A program made the translations under genes and the position numbers. A stretch of DNA of 64,000 nucleotides, from the NCBI GenBank assembly GCA_028703175.1, contig JAQVNJ010000005.1:1-64000 (forward strand), in the 5' to 3' direction. This DNA comes from JAAYCB01 sp012744395. Lineage in GTDB: Bacteria; Planctomycetota; Planctomycetia; Pirellulales; Thermoguttaceae. Below the pieces are notes generated by a model that made no database searches, was not told the DNA's origin, and saw nothing but the letters and a program-made list of their open reading frames with translations. This document shows positions 8,549 to 17,791 of this stretch, piece after piece; position 1 is the first letter of the stretch; each line of letters starts with the position of its first letter.

Positions 8549-10159
8549 TCATCGGTTCTCGCCGGCGAAGGGGGGCTTCTCGAAGGTCATGCCATCGCCG
8601 CTGACGCGGGGATCGCCCGTCGCCTCGAGCACGCCGATGAGCTTCTCGGAGAGTTCCCTCTTGACCGCCGCGAACGCCGGATCGCCGGCCAGGTTCTCCA
8701 TCTGGTGCGGGTCGCTGCGAAGGTCGTAAAGCTCTTCGGCCGGCCGTGGGCCGAAGGCGAACCGCAGGAACCTGGCCATGCCGGGCTCGTCGCGGTGGGT
8801 GGCGATCCAGGCCTTGGTCGGACTGGCGTCCATGTCGGCAAAGGCGGCGAACGTGTCCTCGCGGAGCGACACGTAATCAGGCATCGGGCCGTCGGGCAGC
8901 CCGAACCCCGGTCCGTCGCCCATCGGCGTTCGCTCCGGGCGGAAGTTGCGGATATAGACGAACGCGCTGGTGTGGATGGCCCGCTGCGGATAGGGCAGAC
9001 AACCCTCCCGGGCGGCGGCCACGTGCCGCTCGCGGCCGACGATGGCAAAGCTCCGCGAAGGATCGACCTGCCCCGACGCCGCCGATTTGAGAACGCCCAG
9101 CAGGCTGCCGCCGGTCATCACCTCGGGCGGCGCGAGCCCGGCCGCTTCGAGGAACGTCGGCGCCAGGTCGGGCAGCGTGACAAAGTCGTCGATCAGGCGG
9201 CCGGCGGGGATGCCCGCGCCCCAGCGGACGGCCAGGGGCACACGCACGCCGAGGTCGTAGAGGTTGCATTTGCCGCGCGGAAAGCCCGGAATCCCATGGT
9301 CGCCGCTGACGACGATCAGCGTGTTGTCCAATTCGCCGATCCGCTCCAGTTCCTTGAGCAGAACGCCGAGCGCCGCATCGACCGCCTGCACCTCGCCCAG
9401 GTAGTCGCAGAAGTCCTCGCGGATCGCCGGAACGTCCGGCAGGTAGGCGGGCATCTTGCCCTTGAGTCGCTCGGGATCCAAGCCCCAGAGCTGCCGGCCG
9501 GAGCCCTGGACCCATTTGCGATGGGTGTTCGTCGGGCCGAACCAATAGCAGAACGGCCGCCCCTCGCGGTCGGCCAGGAAATCTTGGAAATTGCCGCGAA
9601 CCTCCGCCAGAATCTGCTCCTTCGCCGCCTCGCGGTCCTGGGCGGCGCTGACGAATTGCGAAAACCTGTTCATCCGCCGGCCGCGGCGGACGTAGGCGCA
9701 GGCGTTCCCGCCATAAGGGGCGTTTACAGGCGTGCCGGGCGACCAGACCTTGTAGGTGTGGCCGATGTGGTATCCGGCCTCGCGAAGCAGCAAGGGGTAG
9801 GAGGGGATCGAGTCGTCCCAGATCGCGCCTTGGAGAATCGCCCCCAAGCCGGTCCGCCAGAAGTACTGCCCCGAGAGGATCGAACTGCGGCACGGCGTGC
9901 AGGAAGGGGCGTTGACGAAGGCGTTGGTAAACAGCGCGCCTTCGCGGGCGACGCGGTCGAAATGGGGCGTGCTGAGCACGTCGCTCGGCCCGCCCGGCTC
10001 GAGCCTGGCGTACGCGCTGGCGTAGCGCCCCCAGTCGTCGGCGAAGGCGAAGACGATGTTCGGCCGCTTGTCCGACTCGGCGCCGGCGGACCGCGCTGGA
10101 TTGCAGAGCAGCCAACCGCCGGCGACGAAGACGGCAAGCAGAATCGATGGCGCGCGCAT
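8549..10159 (-). CDS. Secreted sulfatase (formylglycine type)
   Basis: This 536-residue protein has an N-terminal signal peptide and an AAGGAG box before ATG 10159. NIVFAFADDWGR supplies the first metal-binding Asp pair. SCTPCRSSILSG contains the CxPxR sequence recognised by formylglycine-generating enzyme, with C87 as the residue to be oxidised. The usual Ser or Ala at position 4 is Cys here, a variant I have seen in planctomycete sulfatases. VVSGDHGIPG gives the later metal site. The family cleaves sulfate esters of polysaccharides or small molecules and calcium is the usual cofactor. It is convergent with the HEXXH gene and starts a minus-strand run with purB. The substrate is not predictable. 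Confidence 0.92.
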   Translation of the reverse strand: MRAPSILLAVFVAGGWLLCNPARSAGAESDKRPNIVFAFADDWGRYASAYARLEPGGPSDVLSTPHFDRVAREGALFTNAFVNAPSCTPCRSSILSGQYFWRTGLGAILQGAIWDDSIPSYPLLLREAGYHIGHTYKVWSPGTPVNAPYGGNACAYVRRGRRMNRFSQFVSAAQDREAAKEQILAEVRGNFQDFLADREGRPFCYWFGPTNTHRKWVQGSGRQLWGLDPERLKGKMPAYLPDVPAIREDFCDYLGEVQAVDAALGVLLKELERIGELDNTLIVVSGDHGIPGFPRGKCNLYDLGVRVPLAVRWGAGIPAGRLIDDFVTLPDLAPTFLEAAGLAPPEVMTGGSLLGVLKSAASGQVDPSRSFAIVGRERHVAAAREGCLPYPQRAIHTSAFVYIRNFRPERTPMGDGPGFGLPDGPMPDYVSLREDTFAAFADMDASPTKAWIATHRDEPGMARFLRFAFGPRPAEELYDLRSDPHQMENLAGDPAFAAVKRELSEKLIGVLEATGDPRVSGDGMTFEKPPFAGENR

Positions 10160-10178
10160 GATGCTCTCCTTGGGAATC

Positions 10179-10226
10179 GCCGTCAGCCATCAGCTAGCTG
10201 ACGGCTGACCGCTGACGGCTGACGGC
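10179..10226. repeat. Inverted repeat with GCTGACGGC direct repeats
   Basis: GCCGTCAGC (10179-10187) and GCTGACGGC (10197-10205) form a 9-bp stem with a 9-nt loop that itself contains the palindrome CTAG. GCTGACGG is then repeated twice more up to about 10226. It sits between purB and the sulfatase gene. It may act as a transcript-processing or terminator hairpin, but has no T-run. Confidence 0.55.
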
Positions 10227-10231
10227 TTCTT

Positions 10232-11665
10232 CTACACTTGGACTTCCGCGGCCGTTTCCAAAGCCTCGGGATACTTCTCGCGGATCGGGCCGATTACTTC
10301 GGCGAGGAACTCGTCGACCTGCTCCGGCGCGCGGCCGACGAACTTCGCCGGATCGGTCTCGGCCTGGATATCGACCTTGGCGAAGGCGGGATCGGCGGCC
10401 AGTCGCTGGAGCAGGTCATTGGCGCGGCCCTCCTGTTTGACGGCCGCCCCGGCGGCCTGGCTGTGCCGCCGGATCCGCTCGTGGAGCTGCTGCCGGTCGC
10501 CGCCGGCCTCGACGGCCGCCAGGAGGATGTTCTCCGAGGCCATGAACGGCAGCTCGGCCGCCAGGTTGTTGGCGATCACCTTGGGGTAAACCACCAGTCC
10601 GCCGGTCACGTTCTGGCAGAGGATCAGCACGGCTTCGGCCGCCAGGAACGACTGCGGAATCGTCAGGCGGCGGATGGCGCTGTCGTCGAGCGTCCGCTCC
10701 AGCCACTGGGTCGCCGCGGTCGACGAGGCGGCCGTCTCCTGGCTCATCACGTAGCGGGCGAGCGAGCAGATCCGTTCGCAGCGCATCGGGTTCCGCTTGT
10801 AGGGCATCGCCGAGGAGCCGATCTGCGAGGCCTCGAACGGTTCCTCGACCTCCTTGCGATGCGCCAAGAGGCGCAGATCGGTGGCCATCTTGTGCGCGCT
10901 CTGGGCAAGCCCCGAGAGCACGCCGATCACCTGGGCGTCGATCTTGCGCGAATAGGTCTGCCCCGTGACGGCGTAGGCCGACTCGAAGCCGATCTTCTCG
11001 CAGACGAGCCGTTCCAGCTTGCGGACCTGCTCGTGGTCGCCGCCAAAAAGCTTCAAGAAGCTGGCCTGGGTGCCGGTGGTCCCTTTGGCTCCCCGGGCTT
11101 TAAACGAAGCGATCCGGTGCTCCAACTCGGCCAGGTCGAGGGCGAAATCCTGTGCCCAGAGGCAAGCCCGCTTGCCGACGGTCGTCGGCTGGGCCGGCTG
11201 CATGTGGGTCAGGCCGAGACACGCCAGGCTGCGGTGCTGCTCGGCGAACCGGCCGAGCCGATCGATCACCGCCACCAGCCGGGAGCGGATCAGCGTCAAG
11301 GCCTCGCGCATCAGGAGCAGGTCCGTGTTGTCGGTCACGTAACAGCTCGTGGCGCCGAGGTGAATGATCCCGCCCGCCGCCGGGCAAGCGTCGCGGTAGG
11401 CGTGGACGTGCGCCATCACGTCATGCCGCAATCGGCGCTCGTGCCGCGCCGCCGCCTCGAAGTCGATCTGGTCGACCTGCGCGCGAAGCTCGGCGATCTG
11501 CGCGGGCGTGATTGCCAGGCCAAGTTCGGCCTCGGCCTCGGCCAGCGCGACCCAGAGTCGCCGCCAGGTGCTGAATTTTCGCTGCGGGCTGAACAGTTCG
11601 CTCATCCGGCGCGACGCGTATCGGCCGATGAGGGGATTGTCGTATTGGTTGCAGTCGAGGGACAT
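10232..11665 (-). CDS. purB: Adenylosuccinate lyase
   Basis: The 477-residue product starts at ATG 11665 (MSLDCNQYDNPL); further upstream sequence in this frame is repeat DNA, not protein. It has the fumarase/aspartase superfamily signature SSAMPYKRNPMRCE, whose flexible loop carries the catalytic Ser, and IHLGATSCYVTDN and THMQPAQPTT around the substrate site. The enzyme removes fumarate from adenylosuccinate and from SAICAR in purine synthesis, in the cytoplasm. Length fits the longer eukaryote-like PurB class. A TPR protein gene lies upstream on the same strand. No other purine gene is nearby. Confidence 0.95.
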   Translation of the reverse strand: MSLDCNQYDNPLIGRYASRRMSELFSPQRKFSTWRRLWVALAEAEAELGLAITPAQIAELRAQVDQIDFEAAARHERRLRHDVMAHVHAYRDACPAAGGIIHLGATSCYVTDNTDLLLMREALTLIRSRLVAVIDRLGRFAEQHRSLACLGLTHMQPAQPTTVGKRACLWAQDFALDLAELEHRIASFKARGAKGTTGTQASFLKLFGGDHEQVRKLERLVCEKIGFESAYAVTGQTYSRKIDAQVIGVLSGLAQSAHKMATDLRLLAHRKEVEEPFEASQIGSSAMPYKRNPMRCERICSLARYVMSQETAASSTAATQWLERTLDDSAIRRLTIPQSFLAAEAVLILCQNVTGGLVVYPKVIANNLAAELPFMASENILLAAVEAGGDRQQLHERIRRHSQAAGAAVKQEGRANDLLQRLAADPAFAKVDIQAETDPAKFVGRAPEQVDEFLAEVIGPIREKYPEALETAAEVQV

Positions 11666-11666
11666 C

Positions 11667-11735
11667 GGGTTCAGGGTTCGGGGTTCGGGGTTCAGTCTTT
11701 CCTTGTTCCCAAGCTCCAGCTTGGGAAGGCTGTGT
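11667..11735. repeat. Repeat DNA: GGGTTC-type octamers plus dispersed palindromic element
   Basis: Four imperfect copies of an 8-base GGGTTC(A/G)G unit (about 11668-11695) are followed by TCCCAAGCTCCAGCTTGGGA, a near-perfect palindrome. The CCCAAGCTCCAGCT core recurs, in reverse complement, twice at 39603-39725. It occupies the gap between purB and the TPR gene. Such elements are dispersed repeats in planctomycete genomes as far as I recall. Confidence 0.7.
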
Positions 11736-12476
11736 TCATTCCTTGATTTGCTGCCTGGCCGTTTGAATCCACTGTCTCTCCGCGGCGCGGAAATGTCGGG
11801 GTGATCGCCTGGCGTTGAGCAGGATGCGTTCGAAGATTTCGCGTGCCTGGTCATGCTTGCCGGCCCGCATCAACAGCAAAGCGTACCGGCAGCGGGCTTC
11901 TTCGCCCGTGTAGCGATTGGCGAGGAACTCGTATTCGACCAGCGCTTCGTCGCGCCGCCCCAGCGCTTCGAAGAGCTTGGCCTTGAGCATCCGGCGTTCG
12001 AGGGGCCGGAAATCCGCGTCGGTCTTCTCCAGCCTGGCGACGGTTTCGATCGCCTCGCCGAACGCCTCGTTGAGAAACTGGGCCTCCGCCATGGCCAGAA
12101 GGATCGGCGGATCGTCGACGAAGATTCCCTTCAGGCAACTGCGATACATCTCGATCGCCTGGTCGTAGCGGCCAGCCGACACATAGGCATGCCCCAGCAT
12201 TTGGCGATTCCTGACGGTGTCGGAGATCTCCAGCTCTTCTTCCAGGCGGCGGAGCTGGCGGTCGGGACTGACGGCGGTCGTCAGCTCGGAACCGAGCCGC
12301 GCGACGCTGCGGCCTCGCTGCAGATCGGGAAGCAGCTCGACGAGAATATACACGGCCACCCCAACGCCCGGCAGAATCCAGAGCAGCAGCAGCCAGAACA
12401 GCGGACGGCGCGTCAGCAAGACGTGCACCGTGCAGGCAACGCTGATTAAGGACAGTGCAGAATAGAGCCAATGCAT
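11736..12476 (-). CDS. Membrane-anchored TPR protein
   Basis: This 246-residue protein has two N-terminal hydrophobic segments (about 3-22 and 26-47) separated by a short RR-containing loop, then a cytoplasmic-looking helical region. MLGHAYVSAGRYDQAIEMYRSCL is a canonical tetratricopeptide repeat near 95-125; further repeat-like helices follow to about 225 (EALGRRDEALVEYEFL, LLMRAGKHDQAREIFERIL). The first hydrophobic part resembles PLDc_N-type short membrane domains. It is probably a scaffold or assembly factor, with no catalytic motif. It lies upstream of purB on the same strand, separated by repeat DNA. Confidence 0.7.
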   Translation of the reverse strand: MHWLYSALSLISVACTVHVLLTRRPLFWLLLLWILPGVGVAVYILVELLPDLQRGRSVARLGSELTTAVSPDRQLRRLEEELEISDTVRNRQMLGHAYVSAGRYDQAIEMYRSCLKGIFVDDPPILLAMAEAQFLNEAFGEAIETVARLEKTDADFRPLERRMLKAKLFEALGRRDEALVEYEFLANRYTGEEARCRYALLLMRAGKHDQAREIFERILLNARRSPRHFRAAERQWIQTARQQIKE

Positions 12477-12694
12477 ATCCGTTTCCCGAAGCCGAGCACG
12501 AAGACGGGGGGGCGTTCAGGAGGACCATCCGGCGCCCTTCGCGGCATTCGTTGTCCGATAAGGAGAGAATCTCGCGCGCCGCGAACAGGGAACGCCCCTC
12601 CTCGCATCCCCGCGGCGAACCGCCTGGCGAGCCCCCGCCCATTCTAGTGCAGTCCCCTGCTGCGGAGAAGTCCGCCGCGCGATCCGCCGCCGGG

Positions 12695-14089
12695 TTACAT
12701 ATTCGTCGGATCGTCAACCCCGTCGGAGGTCAGCTCGTCCATGGCGGCGGCCAGTTCGGCGTTGTGGCGGCCATCCTCGGCGTAAATCCGGCAGAGGCGG
12801 TAGCTGACGGGAATCTGCCGGAACAGCTCCCGGTCGTCCAGTTTGCGGATCTGGCCGGTGATCGCGTCGCAGAGGAAATTCTGGTCCGCGGCCGGTGCGT
12901 GGGCCCCGGGCCGATGGACATGGCGCGGCGGATCGAATCGCAGCGGCAGGTCCCGCAGGCCTGTGGGAAGATGGCTGCGAACGGCCGCCTCGAAAAGCCG
13001 GCCGTCGCTGAAGATGCTTGCCTGCTCCGACTGGCCGGGCTTGAAAAAGACGGTCCGCTCGCAGGCCATCTTCCAGCGGATCTTGCGGCCAAGGAACTGC
13101 TTCCAGTGCCGGCCCAGCGCGCGGAGGGTCTCGTCGGTACTGTTTTCCCACGACGCGACACGGACCAGCAGCGACCACTCGGTCAGATGCAGGTAGTCGT
13201 CGAGGTGGTCGAGCGGGTTGCCGGGGAACAGGAACGGCTTGCTTTCGACGAACAGGTCTTGCAGCGATAGATCGATCGCGCGAACGGTCCGGTGGAAGTA
13301 AATCGCCCGGAACAAGTCCGCGCGAACGGAAATGAAGCGGACCAGCGCCGCCAGCCCCCGTTCGTGGATCGTCAGCCCGCGCTCGGTGAACGCCGTGTAA
13401 TGGAGCAGCCGCGCCAGATCGAACGCCCGGCTGCTGTAGCCGGACATGTACGCGTCGCGGAGCACGAAGTCCATGTTGTCAACCGTGTAGAGGCCGCAGA
13501 ACAGCGATTGCAGGAACCGCAGCCACGCGGGCTGCTCGGCTGCCGTGCCGGTGGGGCGCGTGATCAGGAAGGCGATCTGTTCCGGGTCGAGGGTCTCACC
13601 GCTGGCCAGGCGGCTGTTGGGGTTGCCGCGGATCGCCCGGAGAAGGTCCCCGAGATGGCGGCGGATGATCTCGCTGCCGAGCGTCTCATGAGTCAGCCCA
13701 TAGTCGGACAGAAAATGCTGGTCGAAAAAGTGGCCGAACGGCCCGTGCCCCACGTCGTGCAGAAGGGCCGCCATCCGCATCAGGGTCTCGACATAGGCCA
13801 TGCTCGGCGTCTGTTCGCAGACCTCGGCGAGGCTCGGGTAAAGCTGCCGGACCGCCCGGCTGGCAAGGTGCATCGTGCCCAGGACGTGCTGAAACCGGGT
13901 ATGCTCCGCCGAGGGAAACACCCACCACGCCGTCTGGAGTTGGTGAATCTGGCGAAGCCGCTGGAGCCAGGGATGGTCGATGATGTCACGCTCCGAGACC
14001 TCGCCCCGGGGAACGTTCTCCGGCGAGGTGAACGGAATATAGCCGTGGATCGGGTCGTTGCTGAGACTCTGGAACTGAAATGCGTTCAT
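12695..14089 (-). CDS. HD-domain phosphohydrolase (SAMHD1/dGTPase-like)
   Basis: This 464-residue protein carries the HD superfamily pattern: H68 in TRFQHVLGTM, then H111-D112 in ALLHDVGHGPFGH, and a downstream Asp in CGLYTVDNMDFVLRDAYM. This is the layout of SAMHD1-like and dGTP triphosphohydrolase-like enzymes that remove triphosphate or phosphate from nucleotides using a divalent metal. The N-terminal DPIHGYIPF is also typical of this group, whose bacterial members often remain uncharacterised. The start ATG 14089 lies behind a plausible sigma-70-type promoter at 14239-14267. It is probably cytoplasmic. Substrate specificity is not known. Confidence 0.85.
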   Translation of the reverse strand: MNAFQFQSLSNDPIHGYIPFTSPENVPRGEVSERDIIDHPWLQRLRQIHQLQTAWWVFPSAEHTRFQHVLGTMHLASRAVRQLYPSLAEVCEQTPSMAYVETLMRMAALLHDVGHGPFGHFFDQHFLSDYGLTHETLGSEIIRRHLGDLLRAIRGNPNSRLASGETLDPEQIAFLITRPTGTAAEQPAWLRFLQSLFCGLYTVDNMDFVLRDAYMSGYSSRAFDLARLLHYTAFTERGLTIHERGLAALVRFISVRADLFRAIYFHRTVRAIDLSLQDLFVESKPFLFPGNPLDHLDDYLHLTEWSLLVRVASWENSTDETLRALGRHWKQFLGRKIRWKMACERTVFFKPGQSEQASIFSDGRLFEAAVRSHLPTGLRDLPLRFDPPRHVHRPGAHAPAADQNFLCDAITGQIRKLDDRELFRQIPVSYRLCRIYAEDGRHNAELAAAMDELTSDGVDDPTNM

Positions 14090-14717
14090 GGTTGTCCGTC
14101 GTGCGTCGTGCGGAACCGCCGCGGTGGCCGGGCGCGCCTTGGCCGGACGGTCGTTGACGCCAAGCGCTTCCCTCTTCGCCCGCCAGCCGCGCCGGACGAC
14201 TTGGTTGGCATGCCCGCCGCGGGAGTGCGTATGCAGGGATTATGCCAGCCCCGGCCGGGAACGTCCAGGAAACCCCCGCTCCGGGCAACGGTGCCCGAAC
14301 CAGCCGAGACGGGCGGCATCAAGGGGGAAACGAGCGGCGGCGAGTCGCTGCCTGGCCAACCTGGTCGTCGATCGCAACGAAAGCTCGCATTCGGGTGAAG
14401 TCCCGACCAGGTCTGGTCGAACAGAGTTCTGGCAACGACTGTCTGTGGCGGAGTAGTGGATCGCGCTAGCCTTTCCAGACACCCCAGACGTCTTATTTAT
14501 CGCAATTTGATTTTCCAGAAGGTTTCCAGCGACCTGGGCAGTTCAGGTCCACCCTGGATGCTGGATGGCCGATAAAATGAGGAAACCGGGAGGCATGGTC
14601 GCGTTGGGTGAAATTGTCGACGTGCTCTCGGCCGATCTTGCGAAAACTAGCTACTCCGGCTAACCTCACAAGGGGATTTCACCAGGGACGTTTATGGACG
14701 ATCGAGGAGGCTATCTC
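14090..14717. other. Divergent intergenic region, no gene seen
   Basis: 628 bp separate the HD hydrolase (minus) from the secreted protein gene (plus). The minus-strand side has a promoter-like pair at 14239-14267. The plus-strand side is AT-richer from 14490 to 14580 but I could not fix a convincing promoter. The GAGGAGG box of the plus gene is at 14704-14710. Confidence 0.5.
14239..14267 (-). promoter_or_regulatory. Sigma-70-like promoter for the HD hydrolase gene
   Basis: On the minus strand TGGACG (14267-14262) and CATAAT (14244-14239) are separated by 17 nt, matching 4/6 and 5/6 of the consensus. The start codon is about 150 nt downstream. Confidence 0.45.
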
Positions 14718-16613
14718 GTGCCCCATCAACGGTTTGGCGCCTGTGGCACCGCGCTGCTGCTGGTCATTGCGGTTCTGGTTTCTTCAAGCTCGGCGGTTGC
14801 TCCGAGCGAGACGCTTCTGCCCGACTCGACGAAGGGCTATCTGTCCGTCACCGACATGAAGACCCTCGTCGACCACTGGAACCAGACGCAGATCGGCAAG
14901 CTGATGCGGGATCCGATCATGGAGGCGTTCCGGAAAGACCTGGAACGTCAGTTCGAGCAGCAGTGGATGGGCGCGCGGGACAAACTGGGCTTTTCGATCG
15001 ACGATCTGCGGGGGATTCCGGCGGGGGAAGTCGCCGTTGCGCTGATCCAGCCGGGGCCCGACCGGGCGGCCGTGATCTTGCTCGCCGACGTCACTGGCAA
15101 TCAGGAAAAAGCGGAGGAGATGCTCAAGCAGGTTGGCGAGAACCTGATCCGCCAGGGGGCGGCGAAGAAGGCGGAAAAGGCGGGTGACACGACCCTCGAG
15201 GTCTTCGACCTGCCCAAGCATGATCCGAAAGACGATGCCGAACCCAAACGCCAGGCGGTCTACGTCGTCAAGGGCGACCTGCTGATCGTGGCCGACAGCG
15301 TCGCGGTGGTCCGGTCGGTCCTCGACCGCCTCGACGGCAAGTCCGGGGCGCGCCTGGCGGATCTCGCGGCGTTTCAGGCGGTCATGGAGCGGTGCAAGAA
15401 GGACGCCGGCGACGCCGTGCCCCAGATTCGCTGGTTCTTGGACCCGTTCGGCTACATCGATACGGCAAGAACCTACGTGCCCGAACGCGACCGGCCGCGA
15501 GGCAAACGGATGCTGGACACCCTCCGCAACCAGGGATTCGAGGCAATTCAAGGCATCGGTGGGCAGGTGAGTTTTGCCGCCGAGGGGTACGAATTGATCC
15601 ATCGGACGGCTGTCCACGCACCGCCGCCCTACGAAAAATCGATGCGGATGCTGGTCTTTCCCAACCATGCCGATTTCGCGCCCCAGCCCTGGGTCCCCCG
15701 AGACATTGCCACCTACATGACCGGCTACGTGGATATCGCCAATGCGTTCGACAACTTCGGACCGATGTTCGATGAACTCTTCGGCGAGGGGGAACCGGGC
15801 GTCTGGGACGACGTGCTGGAAGGGCTGGAAAAGGACAAGCACGGACCGCAGATCAACCTGAAGAAGGAATTGATCAGCCAGTTGGAGAACCAGGTGACGG
15901 TCGTCACGGATTACGAGCTGCCGATCACGACCAGCAGCGAGCGGATTCTGATCGCCATCAAGGTCCGCGACGAACTGGCCGTGGCCAAGGCGCTGGAGAA
16001 GATGCTCAAGGCGGACGAGACCGTGCAAATGCGCGTCCTCGCGGACCGCATCATCTGGGAGGCCGTCCCCCAAGAAAAACCCCAGGTCCCGTCGATCTCG
16101 CTGATCATGCCCGGCGAAGAGCCGATCTCCGAGGATGAATCAAGCGGGGCCGGGGCCGAGCCGGTGTTTCCGAACGCCGCGATCACGGTCGCCAACGGCC
16201 AACTGTATGTCTCCTCGCACCTCGACTTCCTCGTAAAAATTCTCCAGGATCGAGAAGAGCGGGAAACGCTTGGAGCGACCGTCGACTTCCAGGTGATTGG
16301 AGAAAAAGTGGAGAGTTTCGGCAGCCAGCGGTGCGCGTGGGTCTTCTCCCGAACCGACCAGGAATACCGCGCAACCTACGAATTGATCCGTACGGGCAAG
16401 ATGCCGGAGAGCGAGACGATGCTCGGGCGCGTGCTGAATACGCTGTTCGGTGCGGGCAAGAAGGGCGTTCTCCGCCAGCAGGAGATCGATGGCAGCAAGT
16501 TGCCCGAGTTCGATGTCGTCCGCCGGCACCTGGGCACGGCCGGCAGCTTCGGCGTCAGTGAGCAGGACGGCTGGTTCCTGAAAGGCTTCATGCTCAGCGA
16601 AGAGACCAAATAG
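14718..16613 (+). CDS. Large secreted protein of unknown function
   Basis: GTG 14718 is preferred: GAGGAGG ends 7 nt upstream, and the product begins directly with a signal peptide (MPHQRFG then ACGTALLLVIAVLVSSSSA). The in-frame ATG 14694 lacks this box. The 631-residue product contains repeated alpha/beta segments (LPDSTKGYLSVTDMKTL, VAVALIQPGPDRAAVILLAD, KGDLLIVADSVAVVRSVLD, VTVVTDYELPI, ISLIMPGEEP). It resembles planctomycete proteins annotated only as hypothetical or DUF3352-like, but I cannot name a family with certainty. No catalytic motif stands out. It lies 2 bp upstream of the SDR gene and is probably cotranscribed. Confidence 0.8.
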   Translation: MPHQRFGACGTALLLVIAVLVSSSSAVAPSETLLPDSTKGYLSVTDMKTLVDHWNQTQIGKLMRDPIMEAFRKDLERQFEQQWMGARDKLGFSIDDLRGIPAGEVAVALIQPGPDRAAVILLADVTGNQEKAEEMLKQVGENLIRQGAAKKAEKAGDTTLEVFDLPKHDPKDDAEPKRQAVYVVKGDLLIVADSVAVVRSVLDRLDGKSGARLADLAAFQAVMERCKKDAGDAVPQIRWFLDPFGYIDTARTYVPERDRPRGKRMLDTLRNQGFEAIQGIGGQVSFAAEGYELIHRTAVHAPPPYEKSMRMLVFPNHADFAPQPWVPRDIATYMTGYVDIANAFDNFGPMFDELFGEGEPGVWDDVLEGLEKDKHGPQINLKKELISQLENQVTVVTDYELPITTSSERILIAIKVRDELAVAKALEKMLKADETVQMRVLADRIIWEAVPQEKPQVPSISLIMPGEEPISEDESSGAGAEPVFPNAAITVANGQLYVSSHLDFLVKILQDREERETLGATVDFQVIGEKVESFGSQRCAWVFSRTDQEYRATYELIRTGKMPESETMLGRVLNTLFGAGKKGVLRQQEIDGSKLPEFDVVRRHLGTAGSFGVSEQDGWFLKGFMLSEETK

Positions 16614-16615
16614 CC

Positions 16616-17419
16616 TTGAACTACTTTCGCGACAAGGTGGCCCTGGTCACCGGCAGTTCGAGTGGTCTGGGGCGAGTGATTGCGAACGGTTTTGCCGAAG
16701 CGGGCGCGAAGCTGGTGATCGTCGGCCTGGAGTCGTCCGATGTCGAGCGGGCCAGCGGCGAACTGACCAGCGCGGGGCACGAGGCGATCGGCCTGACGGC
16801 CGACCTGACCTGCCAGCGGGAAGTCGACGACCTGTTCGCAAAGGCCGCCGGCCATTTCGGCCGGCTCGACGTCCTCGTCAACAACGCCGGCCGATCGATG
16901 CGCGGCAAGGTTCTCGACACGACGCCCGAGCAGTTCCGCGACCTGATGGAATTGAATCTGCTCGCCACGGTGCGATGCACCCGCGCGGCCGTCCCCCATC
17001 TGCTGGCCGCCCGGGGGCATCTGGTCAACATCGGTTCGCTGGCGTCGAAATCGGCGTCGCGCTGGGTGGGCGCCTACCCGGCGACGAAACATGCCCTGGC
17101 GGCCTACTCGCAGCAGCTGCGCCTCGAACTCGGACCGCGGGGGCTGCACGTGCTGCTCGTCTGTCCCGGGCCAATCGCCCGGGAAGACGACCGCCTCTAT
17201 CCGCTCGAGGGTCTGGAAGGCGTGCCGGACCGCGCGCGGCGGCCAGGCGCCGGCGTCAAGGTGGGCGCGATCGCCCCCCAGAGGCTGACCCGCGCTATTC
17301 TCCGCGCGTGCCAGCGCCGCAAGCCCGAGATCGTCATGCCGGCCAAGGCGCGGCTGCTGTTCGCGATCGCGCAGCTGTTCCCCTCCCTGGGCGATTGGAT
17401 CGTCCTCAAGAAGACCTGA
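16616..17419 (+). CDS. Short-chain dehydrogenase/reductase
   Basis: This 267-residue classical SDR has TGSSSGLG as the dinucleotide-binding glycine motif, NNAG at 89-92, catalytic S141 (NIGSLAS), Y154 and K158 (YPATK). The start is TTG at 16616, two bases after the stop of the secreted-protein gene, which suggests coupled translation. Beyond residue 190 the substrate loop (CPGPIAREDDRLYPLEGLEG) is followed by a C-terminal hydrophobic stretch (LLFAIAQLFPSLGDWIV), giving possible membrane association, as in DHRS7-like SDRs. It probably reduces or oxidises a lipid or other hydrophobic alcohol or ketone, but the substrate is unknown. Confidence 0.92.
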   Translation: MNYFRDKVALVTGSSSGLGRVIANGFAEAGAKLVIVGLESSDVERASGELTSAGHEAIGLTADLTCQREVDDLFAKAAGHFGRLDVLVNNAGRSMRGKVLDTTPEQFRDLMELNLLATVRCTRAAVPHLLAARGHLVNIGSLASKSASRWVGAYPATKHALAAYSQQLRLELGPRGLHVLLVCPGPIAREDDRLYPLEGLEGVPDRARRPGAGVKVGAIAPQRLTRAILRACQRRKPEIVMPAKARLLFAIAQLFPSLGDWIVLKKT

Positions 17420-17431
17420 GCCGCTCGGCCG

Positions 17432-17791
17432 TCACCCCTCCGCGGAACGGTCCGCCGCATCAATCTGCAGCCAGACTCCGCACGGCGGGCGGCCCGTGCC
17501 GCCGGGCTCGATGACCGCGGAAGTCCGCAACGTCAGCTCATTCCGCGCCAGCAGCAGGCCGGTGACGTCGAACTCCCGAAGAACCGCCGCCGGGCCGGCG
17601 GTTCCCAACCGGCGGCCGTTGAGCGAGACCTCGGCCGCCGCCGCCAGCCCTTCCACGACCAGCGTCACGCGGTCGGCGGCCGCAAGGCCGGTCGGCCGAC
17701 CGAACCGGCGGCGCCAGAGTTGGCCCTCGCCGTGTTGTGCACGTTGCCAAGGGGCCCGCAAGCGGATCACGTGGGGAGACATGGGGCACAT
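17432..17791 (-). CDS. Small solitary beta-sandwich (GH2 sugar-binding-like) protein
   Basis: The 119 residues, convergent with the SDR, read like a detached galactose-binding or glycoside-hydrolase-2 sugar-binding fold: VIRLRAPWQ, LWRRRFGRPTGL, DRVTLVVEGLAAAAEVSLNG, REFDVTGLLLARNELTLRT, and a final GVWLQIDA strand. Such domains normally form the N-terminal part of beta-galactosidase-like enzymes, but no catalytic domain follows. There is no signal peptide and no clear Shine-Dalgarno box; ATG 17782 is an alternative start. It may be a real small protein or a remnant. Function unknown. Confidence 0.6.
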   Translation of the reverse strand: MCPMSPHVIRLRAPWQRAQHGEGQLWRRRFGRPTGLAAADRVTLVVEGLAAAAEVSLNGRRLGTAGPAAVLREFDVTGLLLARNELTLRTSAVIEPGGTGRPPCGVWLQIDAADRSAEG

